DNA of 64,000 nt from Acinetobacter larvae (GTDB lineage Bacteria > Pseudomonadota > Gammaproteobacteria > Pseudomonadales > Moraxellaceae): contig NZ_CP016895.1 of assembly GCF_001704115.1 (NCBI RefSeq), positions 992,001 through 1,056,000 on the forward strand. Reading direction: 5' to 3'. Below, piece after piece: positions 56,180-64,000 of this stretch (within the stretch, counting starts at the first letter, position 1; each line of letters opens with the position of its first letter). The translations under genes and the position numbers were made by a program. The notes beneath the pieces were generated by a model. That model worked only from the letters and a program-made list of their open reading frames with translations, was not told the DNA's origin and ran no database searches.

Positions 56180-59100
56180 TTAACCTACGCTATGTAAATC
56201 TTGTAAGCGATAAACATCCATAGGAAGTTGGATTGCAAGTGCTTGACAGACAGCTTCTGCACCATTGAGCGTGGTGGTGTAATAAACCTTCGCTTGTAGG
56301 GCAGAACGACGAATATCAAATGAATCTTCAAGCGCTTGTTTGCCTTCAGTCGTATTGATAATGAGGTGAATTTCGCCATTTTTCAAGCGATCCACAATAT
56401 TTGGACGACCTTCGGTCACTTTGTTCACACGTTGACATGCAATACCAGCTGCTTCAATAACACTATGTGTACCACCAGTTGCGATTAATTTAAAGCCGTA
56501 GTCTACCAATTGTTGTGCAATTGCTGCGACACGATGCTTGTCAGAATCACGAACTGAAAGGAAAGCGTGTTTGATCTCACCTTCAGTTGGTTTGCCAGGT
56601 AAACGATCATTAGAACCAAGCACAGCTTTATAGAAGGCTTCGCCGAATGATTGACCAACGCCCATCACTTCCCCTGTAGACTTCATTTCAGGTCCAAGAA
56701 TTGGGTCTACACCTGGGAATTTGTTGAACGGGAATACAGCTTCTTTGACAGCAAAGTGGGTTGGAATAATTTCTTTGGTAAAGCCTTGATCTACCAAGGA
56801 TTGCCCAGCCATACAGCGTGCAGCGACTTTCGCCAAAGACTCACCTATACACTTAGAAACAAAGGGCACCGTACGTGATGCACGTGGGTTGACCTCTAGA
56901 ATGTAAATGTCTTCACCTTTCACGGCAAACTGAACGTTCATTAAACCGATCACACCAAGTTCTTTCGCCATGGCTACGGTTTGACGGCGCATTTCGTCTT
57001 GGATGGGTGCTGAGAGTGAATAGGGTGGAATAGAGCAAGCAGAGTCACCAGAGTGTACGCCTGCTTGTTCGATGTGTTGCATGATACCGCCAATCACCAC
57101 ATCTTTACCGTCAGACACACAGTCCACATCTACTTCGATTGCATCATCAAGGAAGCGATCAAGCAGTACTGGTGCTTCGTTCGATGCTTGTACCGCTTCA
57201 CGTAGATAACGTTTCAACTCATCTTCGTTGTAAACGATTTCCATTGCGCGACCACCTAATACATAAGACGGACGTACCACCAACGGATAACCAACTTTGG
57301 CTGCTTCTACAATGCCTTCATCAGTAGATTTGACAATACTGTTGTTGGGTTGACGTAGATTGAGACGTTGAATCATTTGTTGGAAACGCTCACGGTCTTC
57401 TGCACGGTCGATGGCATCCGGTGAAGTACCAATAATCGGTGCGCCTGCTTCTTCTAAAGCACGTGCCAATTTCAGTGGTGTTTGCCCACCATATTGCACA
57501 ATAATGCCTTTAGGTTTTTCACTGCGGACGATTTCGAGTACATCTTCTAAGGTAATCGGTTCGAAGTACAGACGATCGGATGTGTCATAATCGGTAGAAA
57601 CAGTTTCAGGGTTACAGTTCACCATGATGGTTTCATAGCCGTCATCACGCATAGCGAGTGCTGCATGTACACAACAGTAATCGAACTCAATCCCTTGACC
57701 AATACGGTTTGGACCACCACCAATGACCATGATTTTGTCTTTGTTGGATGGGTTCGCTTCGCATTCTTCATCGTAGGTCGAATACATATATGCTGTATCG
57801 GATTCGAACTCAGCTGCACAGGTATCGACACGTTTATAGACTGGATAGACTGCTAAATTCCAACGATGCTTACGGAATTGTTTCTGTGAAATGCCCATCA
57901 GGTTGGCGATGCGAAGATCAGACAAGCCTTTACGTTTGAAAGAGCGAATGTTTTCTGCTGTCAAATCACCAAAACCTAAGTTTTTGATTTGTTCTTCAGT
58001 TTGAATGAGATCTTGAATTTGAATGAGGAACCAGCGGTCAATGTTGGTTGCTGCAAAGACGTCATCTAAACTGAAGCCGTGACGGAAGGCATCGGCGATA
58101 TACCAAATACGTTCAGGACCTGGGACTTTTAATTCCACCATGATCTTGTCTTTGATATTTTTGCTTTGTGGGTCGATTTTTTCATCAAAACCACAAACAC
58201 CTACTTCTAAACCACGTAATGCTTTGTGTAGTGACTCTTGGAAATTACGACCAATTGCCATGACTTCACCAACAGACTTCATTTGCGTGGTTAACGTTGC
58301 ATCGGCTTGTGGGAATTTCTCGAAGTTAAAACGAGGAATTTTGGTCACAACGTAGTCGATAGACGGCTCAAAGGATGCAGGGGTAACACCACCGGTAATA
58401 TCATTTTTAAGTTCGTCTAGGGTATAACCAACCGCTAGTTTTGCTGCAACTTTAGCAATCGGGAAGCCTGTTGCTTTCGATGCCAAAGCAGATGAACGTG
58501 ATACACGTGGGTTCATCTCAATGACGACCATGCGACCTGTTTTTGGACAAATACCAAACTGAACGTTAGAACCGCCCGTTTCCACACCAATTTCACGCAG
58601 TACCGCTAAAGAAGCATTACGCATTAATTGATATTCTTTGTCTGTAAGCGTTTGCGCTGGTGCTACCGTAATGGAGTCACCGGTATGCACACCCATTGGA
58701 TCAAAGTTTTCAATAGAGCAGACGATAATACAATTGTCTTTTTTGTCGCGGACCACTTCCATTTCATACTCTTTCCAGCCGATGAGTGACTCATCGATTA
58801 AGAGCTGATGCGTTGGAGAGAGGTCGAAACCACGTTCACAAATTTCCAAGAATTCTTCGCGGTTATAGGCGATACCACCGCCAGATCCACCCATAGTAAA
58901 TGATGGGCGAATAATCACAGGGAAACCAAAACGTGCTTGAATTTCTAAAGCTTGTTCGATGTTTTCAGCAACAGCTGCGCGTGGACACTCCAAACCAATT
59001 TTACGCATGGCTTGGTCAAACAATTTACGATCTTCAGCTTTTTCAATGGCTTCTTTCGATGCCCCGATTAGTTCTACATTGTATTTCGCTAAAATGCCGT

Positions 59101-59413
59101 GCTCGTCTAGCGCTAAAGCGCAGTTTAAAGCGGTTTGACCACCCATGGTTGGAAGCACTGCATCTGGGCGTTCTTTTTCAATAATTTGTGCAACGGTCTG
59201 CCAGGTAATCGGTTCGATATACGTCGCGTCTGCCATTGCTGGGTCGGTCATGATGGTCGCTGGGTTAGAGTTGACCAAAATCACGCGATAACCTTCTTCA
59301 CGTAATGCTTTACAGGCTTGTGCACCAGAGTAATCGAACTCACAAGCTTGACCGATAACAATCGGACCGGCACCAATAATCAAGATGCTCTTAATATCCG
59401 TACGTTTAGGCAT
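56180..59413 (-). CDS. carB: Carbamoyl-phosphate synthase large subunit
   Basis: This 1077-aa synthetase subunit makes carbamoyl phosphate from bicarbonate, ATP and CarA-supplied ammonia, for pyrimidines and arginine. Two homologous ATP-grasp halves are visible: [20 protein letters not shown] at the N-terminus and [20 protein letters not shown] near residue 560. The C-terminal MGS-like allosteric domain begins around 940 ([15 protein letters not shown]). The ATG has GGAG seven bases upstream and lies 15 bases after carA. Length is normal. Confidence 0.97.
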   Translation of the reverse strand: MPKRTDIKSILIIGAGPIVIGQACEFDYSGAQACKALREEGYRVILVNSNPATIMTDPAMADATYIEPITWQTVAQIIEKERPDAVLPTMGGQTALNCALALDEHGILAKYNVELIGASKEAIEKAEDRKLFDQAMRKIGLECPRAAVAENIEQALEIQARFGFPVIIRPSFTMGGSGGGIAYNREEFLEICERGFDLSPTHQLLIDESLIGWKEYEMEVVRDKKDNCIIVCSIENFDPMGVHTGDSITVAPAQTLTDKEYQLMRNASLAVLREIGVETGGSNVQFGICPKTGRMVVIEMNPRVSRSSALASKATGFPIAKVAAKLAVGYTLDELKNDITGGVTPASFEPSIDYVVTKIPRFNFEKFPQADATLTTQMKSVGEVMAIGRNFQESLHKALRGLEVGVCGFDEKIDPQSKNIKDKIMVELKVPGPERIWYIADAFRHGFSLDDVFAATNIDRWFLIQIQDLIQTEEQIKNLGFGDLTAENIRSFKRKGLSDLRIANLMGISQKQFRKHRWNLAVYPVYKRVDTCAAEFESDTAYMYSTYDEECEANPSNKDKIMVIGGGPNRIGQGIEFDYCCVHAALAMRDDGYETIMVNCNPETVSTDYDTSDRLYFEPITLEDVLEIVRSEKPKGIIVQYGGQTPLKLARALEEAGAPIIGTSPDAIDRAEDRERFQQMIQRLNLRQPNNSIVKSTDEGIVEAAKVGYPLVVRPSYVLGGRAMEIVYNEDELKRYLREAVQASNEAPVLLDRFLDDAIEVDVDCVSDGKDVVIGGIMQHIEQAGVHSGDSACSIPPYSLSAPIQDEMRRQTVAMAKELGVIGLMNVQFAVKGEDIYILEVNPRASRTVPFVSKCIGESLAKVAARCMAGQSLVDQGFTKEIIPTHFAVKEAVFPFNKFPGVDPILGPEMKSTGEVMGVGQSFGEAFYKAVLGSNDRLPGKPTEGEIKHAFLSVRDSDKHRVAAIAQQLVDYGFKLIATGGTHSVIEAAGIACQRVNKVTEGRPNIVDRLKNGEIHLIINTTEGKQALEDSFDIRRSALQAKVYYTTTLNGAEAVCQALAIQLPMDVYRLQDLHSVG

Positions 59414-59428
59414 TGTCTGGCTCCTTCA

Positions 59429-60568
59429 TTATGATTTGCTGTTGTCGATAAGTTCGATGAAATGATCGAACAGAGGGGCGCAGTCATGCGGGCCTGGGCT
59501 GGCTTCGGGGTGACCTTGGAAACTAAATGCAGGCTTATCCGTACGATGAATACCTTGTAAGGTATTGTCGAATAATGATTTATGGGTGGCAGTGAGATTG
59601 GCAGGTAAGGTGTCTGCATCAACCGCAAAGCCATGGTTTTGTGAGGTAATCATCACCGTACCATCTTGAATGTTTTGTACAGGATGGTTTGCACCATGAT
59701 GACCATGATTCATTTTGATGGTTTTGGCACCAGAGGCAAGTGCTAAAATTTGATGTCCTAAACAAATCCCAAATAGTGGGATGTTGGTTGTTTCAACAAG
59801 GGTTTTAACAGCTTCAATGGCGTAGTCACATGCTGCTGGATCGCCAGGACCATTGGATAAGAAAATACCATCGGGATTAAGTTCTAGCACCTTGGCAGCA
59901 GGCGTTTGTGCTGGGACTACCGTTAGCTTACAACCGCGATCTGCAAGCATACGTAAGATGTTGGTTTTGACACCGTAGTCATAGGCGACAACATGATATT
60001 TTAATTCGGGTTTGCTAAAGCCTTGTCCGAGGGTCCAAGAACCTTCAGTCCATTCGAATCCAGCTGGATCGCAACATTCTTTGGCTAAATCTAAACCGTT
60101 AAGACCTGCAAACGCGCGAGCCTTGGCAATTGCTTGTTCTTCTGTAATATTTTCACCGGCAAGTATGCAGCCATTTTGAGCGCCGCGATCACGTAAAATA
60201 CGTGTCAATTTACGTGTGTCGATGTCTGCAATAGCCACAACATTATGCTGTTGTAGATATTCTGATAATGATTGATTTGAACGGAAGTTACTGTGTAATA
60301 GTGGTAGGTCACGAATAATTAAACCGTTGGCCCAGACTTTATGAATACGACCTGATTCAACGTCTTCATCATTACAACCAGTATTCCCGATATGCGGATA
60401 GGTCAGGGTGACCAGTTGTTGTGCATAACTCGGGTCTGTCAAAATTTCTTGATAGCCAGTCATGGCGGTGTTAAAAACGACTTCACCAGTCGTACTACCC
60501 GATGCGCCGATGGAAATACCTTTAAAGATCGTTCCATCTGCGAGGGCTAAAATGGCGGGGGTGCTCAA
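59429..60568 (-). CDS. carA: Carbamoyl-phosphate synthase small subunit
   Basis: This 379-aa glutamine amidotransferase subunit releases ammonia for CarB. The nucleophile is Cys269 in [10 protein letters not shown], and the partner His/Glu are in [13 protein letters not shown]. The N-terminal half ([17 protein letters not shown]) is the CarA-specific domain. The start is an unusual TTG at 60568 with AGGAG upstream, 16 bases after the stop of a 26-codon leader frame. carB follows after 15 bases. Expression is likely controlled by the upstream attenuator. Confidence 0.96.
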   Translation of the reverse strand: MSTPAILALADGTIFKGISIGASGSTTGEVVFNTAMTGYQEILTDPSYAQQLVTLTYPHIGNTGCNDEDVESGRIHKVWANGLIIRDLPLLHSNFRSNQSLSEYLQQHNVVAIADIDTRKLTRILRDRGAQNGCILAGENITEEQAIAKARAFAGLNGLDLAKECCDPAGFEWTEGSWTLGQGFSKPELKYHVVAYDYGVKTNILRMLADRGCKLTVVPAQTPAAKVLELNPDGIFLSNGPGDPAACDYAIEAVKTLVETTNIPLFGICLGHQILALASGAKTIKMNHGHHGANHPVQNIQDGTVMITSQNHGFAVDADTLPANLTATHKSLFDNTLQGIHRTDKPAFSFQGHPEASPGPHDCAPLFDHFIELIDNSKS

Positions 60569-60584
60569 ACCAAAGCTCCTGAAC

Positions 60585-60665
60585 TTAAAACCACAAAATG
60601 AAGCTGTAAAAAAGCGAGTAGACGAAAAAAAAAGGATGGTTTTGTTTGAAACCGATCCTCCTCAT
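60585..60665 (-). CDS. Phe-rich leader peptide of carAB (probable attenuator peptide)
   Basis: This 26-codon frame runs from ATG 60665 to TAA 60585 and ends 16 bases before the carA start. The peptide begins [20 protein letters not shown] and continues SFILWF. Codons 11-14 (CCT TTT TTT TTC) are the U-tract of a terminator hairpin encoded in codons 3-11. Coupling of ribosome position to U-rich pausing is the known mechanism of UTP-sensitive attenuation in E. coli pyrBI and pyrE. A GAG six bases upstream is a modest ribosome-binding site. Confidence 0.65.
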   Translation of the reverse strand: MRRIGFKQNHPFFFVYSLFYSFILWF

Positions 60666-60677
60666 GTCTGCTCGCTT
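60608..60677 (-). terminator. Nested attenuator hairpins in the carA leader
   Basis: The inner stem is plus-strand AAGGATGGTTT (60632-60642) against AAACCGATCCT (60649-60659), one bulge, followed on the minus strand by nine T (60633-60625). The outer stem is AAGCGAGTAGAC (60612-60623) against GTCTGCTCGCTT (60666-60677), one mismatch, followed by six T. Both look like intrinsic terminators, and the outer one overlaps the leader start. Confidence 0.75.
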
Positions 60678-60691
60678 GAACTTAACATTGC

Positions 60692-60720
60692 ATTATACGG
60701 AGACTTTGTTGAGTTGTCCA
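60692..60720 (-). promoter_or_regulatory. Sigma-70 promoter of the carA leader
   Basis: On the minus strand TGGACA (60720-60715) is followed after exactly 17 bases by a perfect TATAAT (60697-60692). Transcription would start near 60685, about 20 bases before the leader ATG. Confidence 0.8.
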
Positions 60721-60910
60721 TGATGAAAATAGCGAAGTTTATAGATAATGTGCTTGATTTTTACGGTGAAATCATATTGTTGTATTTTATCAGTCTTTAA
60801 CATAAAAAAATGCCTATTGTCAGTTCATTGTAGTGTTTAGATAAATAACATTGGCAAGACCTTAATAAGGGTTATTCTTAAGTTTCTTTTATAAAAAAAT
60901 AGGGTCTGTT

Positions 60911-61423
60911 ATGCCAGTAAAACAACAAAAAAATCAGCCAAACCCAGCTGCTACCGCAGTTGTTGCCAGTGATCCGCAACAACCAGTCATTGCTGAGCAC
61001 GTGGCGGTGCAAACAGCACCAGTAGCTGTTGATCCTGATATTAATGATACTGATATTAACTTAAGTGCTTTCGCACAAGAGTTGAGTACTGCGGATTCAT
61101 CGCTTGCATCGTCAAGCGCACCAGCAGATAAGCATCGCCAAATTGAGCTTGTTCAACAACAATTACTCAATTTAAAACAAGATGTTCTGCGGCATGTTGC
61201 CAACATTAAACAGCAGTTGGAATATTCACAACAAAGCTTAGTGGCTTTTAGTCAAGTTGTTAAAGGAGAAGTTGGTACAGTCTATGAGGATGTGTCGCGT
61301 TTAGGACAGCAACTTAAAACTGAAGTTGTCGAAATTTCACATAAACACAAGACGCAACTGTCACAAAGCTTAAAACGTTCAAAAGAAAATACGTTACAAC
61401 AATGGGATAAAGTAAAATTTTAA
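60911..61423 (+). CDS. Uncharacterised 170-aa protein with coiled coil
   Basis: I do not recognise a family. Residues 1-75 are low complexity, rich in Ala, Gln, Pro and Val and acidic (VDPDINDTDINLSAFAQELS), and probably disordered. Residues about 78-170 are helical with heptad-like repeats (RQIELVQQQLLNLKQDVLRH and later QQLKTEVVEISHKHKTQLSQ). There is no signal peptide or membrane helix. It is transcribed alone and divergently from carA, about 190 bases from the carA promoter. It may be a scaffold or surface-layer-linked protein; no function can be named. Confidence 0.75.
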   Translation: MPVKQQKNQPNPAATAVVASDPQQPVIAEHVAVQTAPVAVDPDINDTDINLSAFAQELSTADSSLASSSAPADKHRQIELVQQQLLNLKQDVLRHVANIKQQLEYSQQSLVAFSQVVKGEVGTVYEDVSRLGQQLKTEVVEISHKHKTQLSQSLKRSKENTLQQWDKVKF

Positions 61424-61521
61424 ATTGAAAATGCACAACGCAATTATTTGTGTTGTGCATTTGGTCTATTTACAGGTTTGATTCATTTGCACGCTGTCTA
61501 GCTGAACATGTCTTTGCTGAT

Positions 61522-62064
61522 CTAAAAGCGATGTAACCAATCGCGTTTATTATGAAAGTCAGCCTGACTTAAACTTTGATGTTGCAAGGCATAGAGCTGT
61601 TGCCCAGTTTGAGTATCGATGACTGCACAGAGACCTAAATATAAATCATCCCATTGCAGACGATGGTTCCGCATAAACTCGCTCAAATCTAGGCTTGCTT
61701 TTAAGCCATAAGCTGTGCGTTGTAAATCTTGCAGTGTAATATCTGCTGCAATTTGAGGAGGAGTGGATTCAGGGTAACGATATTCTTCAAATTGGTAGGC
61801 TTGCCATGCATGAGGTGGCACCAAATGAATTTCCCGATAGGGATCTTGCTCTTGGATGCCGATAAATATTTCAAAGCAAGTGTGTTGCCATAAAAAATCT
61901 TGGCGAGCGAGTTGATCCTGTGATGAAGTCCATTGCACAGTTTGATAAGGATCAGTGATCCAAAAACCTACATTTAAAGTGCTTGCCTGTTCTGTTTCAA
62001 CTGCAGCAACAATGGTCACCGCATGGAAATCTTTTTGAAAAGGTATCAGTTCATAACTGGCCAT
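61522..62064 (-). CDS. DOMON-like (CBM9-type) domain protein
   Basis: This is a 180-aa beta-sandwich protein resembling DOMON-like type 9 carbohydrate-binding modules. The conserved core is FLWQHTCFEIFIGIQEQDPY, then EIHLVPPHAWQAYQFEEYRY. There is no signal peptide, so it is probably cytoplasmic. Function is unknown in this family; binding of a sugar or heme is only inferred. The ATG lies 13 bases after the yhbY stop, so the two are probably co-transcribed. Confidence 0.82.
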   Translation of the reverse strand: MASYELIPFQKDFHAVTIVAAVETEQASTLNVGFWITDPYQTVQWTSSQDQLARQDFLWQHTCFEIFIGIQEQDPYREIHLVPPHAWQAYQFEEYRYPESTPPQIAADITLQDLQRTAYGLKASLDLSEFMRNHRLQWDDLYLGLCAVIDTQTGQQLYALQHQSLSQADFHNKRDWLHRF

Positions 62065-62077
62065 AATTGCGGTTCAA

Positions 62078-62401
62078 TTACTTTAAAAGATGTGCATGGC
62101 GAACTAAATTAGATAATTTAGCATTTTGCTTGTCAGCTTTTTTGTAGATCAGTGCAATTTTACCAATGCGTTGTACCAAGGCTGCTGCTGTCGTGTTGAT
62201 TAATTCATCAATAATGTGTTGACGTAATTCACGGTCTTCGCCCGCAATTTTAATTTTAATCAACTCATGATCATTTAATGCACGTAAAGTTTCTTCAATA
62301 ATCGCATCTGTTAAGCCCTGAGCACCGATCATCACAACGGGATTCAGCGTATGACCAATTTGACGTAAACGTTTACGTTCCTGAATAGATAAAGCCGCCA
62401 T
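62078..62401 (-). CDS. yhbY: Ribosome-associated RNA-binding protein YhbY
   Basis: This 107-aa single CRM-domain protein binds pre-50S particles. It begins MAALSIQERKRLRQIGHTLN, and the domain contains VVMIGAQGLTDAIIEETLRA and the GEDRELRQHIIDELI region. It is divergent from rlmE-ftsH, a common arrangement in gammaproteobacteria. The DOMON-like gene follows in the same direction. Confidence 0.95.
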   Translation of the reverse strand: MAALSIQERKRLRQIGHTLNPVVMIGAQGLTDAIIEETLRALNDHELIKIKIAGEDRELRQHIIDELINTTAAALVQRIGKIALIYKKADKQNAKLSNLVRHAHLLK

Positions 62402-62985
62402 AGAAAATCACCTGTTATTCAAAACGCCTGATTATAGCAAAGCTCTATTTTATTCGCTCTAAAAATATAAAACTTCTTTAGGGTTAGCCTTTCTCTGGGG
62501 GCTGTGGCGGATAGGGGATGTCCGCTTGGTTGTTTTTACACTTAAGTTACACCGAAATGAGGTAGGCTATTTTGTACAGTTGATTGTATGAATTATGTTA
62601 TCCCTACTTGGTGGGAAAACAGCTATTTGCCGAGCGAAATCTAACAAAACAAGCGGCAACATCTTCGTTTAATTCATTTTAGCGAGCCAAACTTAAAAAT
62701 GGATTACGCATGATGTGTTTAATGTGGTTACCGATGTGTACGGGGTGAAAAACCTTGCGTAGTATGGATGCTAATTAATAATAATTTTCAAACGAAAATA
62801 CTATAAATAAAGCGCTATCATGGCGTCTCGAATATATCTTGCATATATTTCAGCTGGTTTTGCTTCCAGAAAAATACGTGCAATTTGCAATGAAATTTTG
62901 CTGATTTAAATGTACAGCTGTACTGCATTTGAGATTAATTTCACGTACAATGATGTTTGCTATGTTGTTAAGAATTTAGTGAGTT
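62402..62985. other. Long divergent intergenic region yhbY / rlmE
   Basis: This 584-bp gap holds the outward promoters. I could not place boxes with confidence, and I see no open reading frame, RNA gene or repeat worth reporting. Confidence 0.45.
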
Positions 62986-63636
62986 ATGGCTACACGCATT
63001 ACCAACCAAAAGTTGTCTAAAAGTAGTCGTGCTTGGATGAGAGAGCATCTAGATGATCCTTTTGTTAAGAAAGCACAAAAGGAAGGATATCGAGCTCGGG
63101 CTGCTTATAAGTTGTTGGAAATTCAAGAAAAATATAAGCTGATCAAGCCTGGTATGACGGTGGTGGATCTGGGGGCAGCCCCTGGGAGTTGGTCACAAAT
63201 TGCGGGCAAGCTTGTAGGAGATGAAGGTTTAGTGATCGCATCAGATATTTTAGAGATGGATGCTTTACCCGATGTAACTTTCTTACAAGGTGATTTTAGA
63301 GAGCAAGAAGTTTTCGAAAAATTGTTAAATATTTTAAACGGACGCAAAGTAGACGTTGTAATTTCTGATATGGCCCCCAATACATCAGGTAATAAAGCCG
63401 TCGATCAACCCCGTCAGATTTATTTATGTGAACTTGCACTAGATTTTGCCAATAAGGTATTAGACCAAAAAGGGCAATTTGTGGTAAAAGTATTCCAAGG
63501 TGTTGGTTTTGATGAATTTCGGAAGCAAGTGGTGGACAGTTTTGATGTGTTAAAAACTGCAAAACCCGCAGCATCACGGGCACGTTCGAAAGAGGTTTTT
63601 TTAATAGGACAAGGCCGTAAAAAGTCATCGCAATAA
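62986..63636 (+). CDS. rlmE: 23S rRNA 2'-O-ribose U2552 methyltransferase RlmE
   Basis: This 216-aa SAM-dependent methyltransferase (also FtsJ/RrmJ) modifies U2552 in the 50S A-loop. It begins [20 protein letters not shown] and carries the catalytic Lys in [12 protein letters not shown]. The SAM-binding motif is [13 protein letters not shown], the catalytic Asp is in [13 protein letters not shown] and a Lys in FVVKVFQG. ftsH follows, the conserved heat-shock gene pair. Confidence 0.96.
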   Translation: MATRITNQKLSKSSRAWMREHLDDPFVKKAQKEGYRARAAYKLLEIQEKYKLIKPGMTVVDLGAAPGSWSQIAGKLVGDEGLVIASDILEMDALPDVTFLQGDFREQEVFEKLLNILNGRKVDVVISDMAPNTSGNKAVDQPRQIYLCELALDFANKVLDQKGQFVVKVFQGVGFDEFRKQVVDSFDVLKTAKPAASRARSKEVFLIGQGRKKSSQ

Positions 63637-63773
63637 TCTTTACTTGCCAAGTTGGTAAAATTTGTGCATTTTGTATCTTTTTTAAATTACTGCGATGTAA
63701 GTTACACGCTTTTTGTTAATGGTCAGCCTTTAATACGGCATGATCAGAATTAGATTGATATGGGAATAAAGCT

Positions 63774-64000
63774 TTGAGCGATCTCTTCAAAAATGCCGTA
63801 TTGTGGCTCGTTATTTTAGGTGTGCTGATTCTGATTTTCAGTAACATCAGTGACCGCAGTAAGCCATCTGCAATGAACTACTCTGATTTTGTTGCGGCGG
63901 TAAATGCTGGTCAAGTTAAAAAAGTAACTATAGACGGTGTACAAATCACTGGTGAAAAAACCAATGGTACTCAGTTTGAGAGTGTTCGTCCTCAGGTTGA
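63774..64000 (+). CDS. ftsH: ATP-dependent zinc metalloprotease FtsH (N-terminal part)
   Basis: This is the first 75 codons of FtsH, cut by the window edge. It begins with a TTG codon at 63774 (MSDLFKNAVLWLVILGVLIL) with GGGAA upstream. The first membrane helix covers about residues 6-24 and is followed by the start of the periplasmic domain (NYSDFVAAVNAGQVKKVTID). FtsH degrades membrane and short-lived proteins. Its position after rlmE confirms the identity. Confidence 0.93.
   Translation, partial: MSDLFKNAVLWLVILGVLILIFSNISDRSKPSAMNYSDFVAAVNAGQVKKVTIDGVQITGEKTNGTQFESVRPQV

Noticed and set aside
56185..59184. Many plus-strand and second-frame open frames over carB
   Set aside because: They are shadows of a strongly conserved real gene and have no motifs or ribosome-binding sites.
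1..64000. CRISPR array or defence island
   Set aside because: No regularly spaced repeat with unique spacers was found; the only tandem repeat (28063-28154) has no spacers. No restriction, toxin-antitoxin, Cas or other defence gene is recognisable.

Overview
The window is a low-GC gammaproteobacterial chromosome segment that I read as Acinetobacter. The main reasons are the gene order rubA-rubB-estB-oxyR (the arrangement described for Acinetobacter sp. ADP1), the yhbY / rlmE / ftsH cluster, the large form of isocitrate lyase, and an Acinetobacter-type XerC/XerD (pdif-like) site. Most of the window is ordinary housekeeping and transport DNA. One short accessory patch lies at about 14.0-19.2 kb.

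Layout. 0-3.6 kb (minus): sulfate uptake (sbp, a small serine hydrolase, cysT, cysW, start of cysA). 3.8-6.3 kb (plus): pabC-mltG-tmk. 6.4-7.7 kb: a Fur-type palindrome, an unknown 130-aa protein and an AraC regulator. 7.8-9.4 kb: nadB. 9.8-11.2 kb: a Do-like protease. 11.6-13.8 kb: a TonB-dependent siderophore receptor behind a second Fur-like site. 14.0-19.3 kb: accessory patch with a DUF6348-like gene, att-like repeats, a pdif-like site, a ParB-like gene split by a complete IS66 element (8-bp target duplication GAATTAAT), a complete IS5-family element, and tRNA-Arg(CCU). 19.4-22.3 kb: two tandem AroP-like permeases. 22.5-24.8 kb: prpF and ispA. 24.9-28.4 kb (minus): rubA, rubB, estB, oxyR. 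28.7-33.1 kb: lysS, cysD, cysN. 33.4-42 kb: a small secreted protein, an APC permease plus nitrilase with a divergent LysR, two quinone-reductase-like enzymes, an unknown protein and a CitMHS transporter. 42-47.6 kb: a CorC/HlyC-type protein, a LysR regulator, aceA and an NlpE-like lipoprotein. 47.8-52.1 kb (minus): a Zur-boxed alternative L36 gene, yqiJ-yqiK (flotillin), a probable sRNA and trpS. 52.7-55.2 kb: a Na+/H+ antiporter, an alkyltransferase-like protein and a universal stress protein. 55.6-60.7 kb (minus): greA, carB, carA. 60.9-64 kb: an unknown coiled-coil protein, a DOMON-like protein, yhbY, rlmE and the start of ftsH.

How the parts fit. Sulfate uptake (sbp-cysTWA) and activation (cysDN) are both here but about 27 kb apart. 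The rubredoxin pair feeds electrons to alkane hydroxylation and sits in one direction with an esterase and the peroxide sensor OxyR. Metal control is visible at three sites: two Fur-like palindromes and one Zur-like palindrome.

The most interesting signals are regulatory. carA is preceded by a promoter, a 26-codon Phe-rich leader reading frame and a terminator whose U-tract lies inside the leader codons, which looks like a UTP-sensitive attenuator. A degenerate 14-bp tandem repeat plus a terminator separate rubA from rubB. A near-perfect Fur palindrome sits directly in front of an uncharacterised protein/AraC pair. No CRISPR array, prophage, rRNA or obvious defence system was found.
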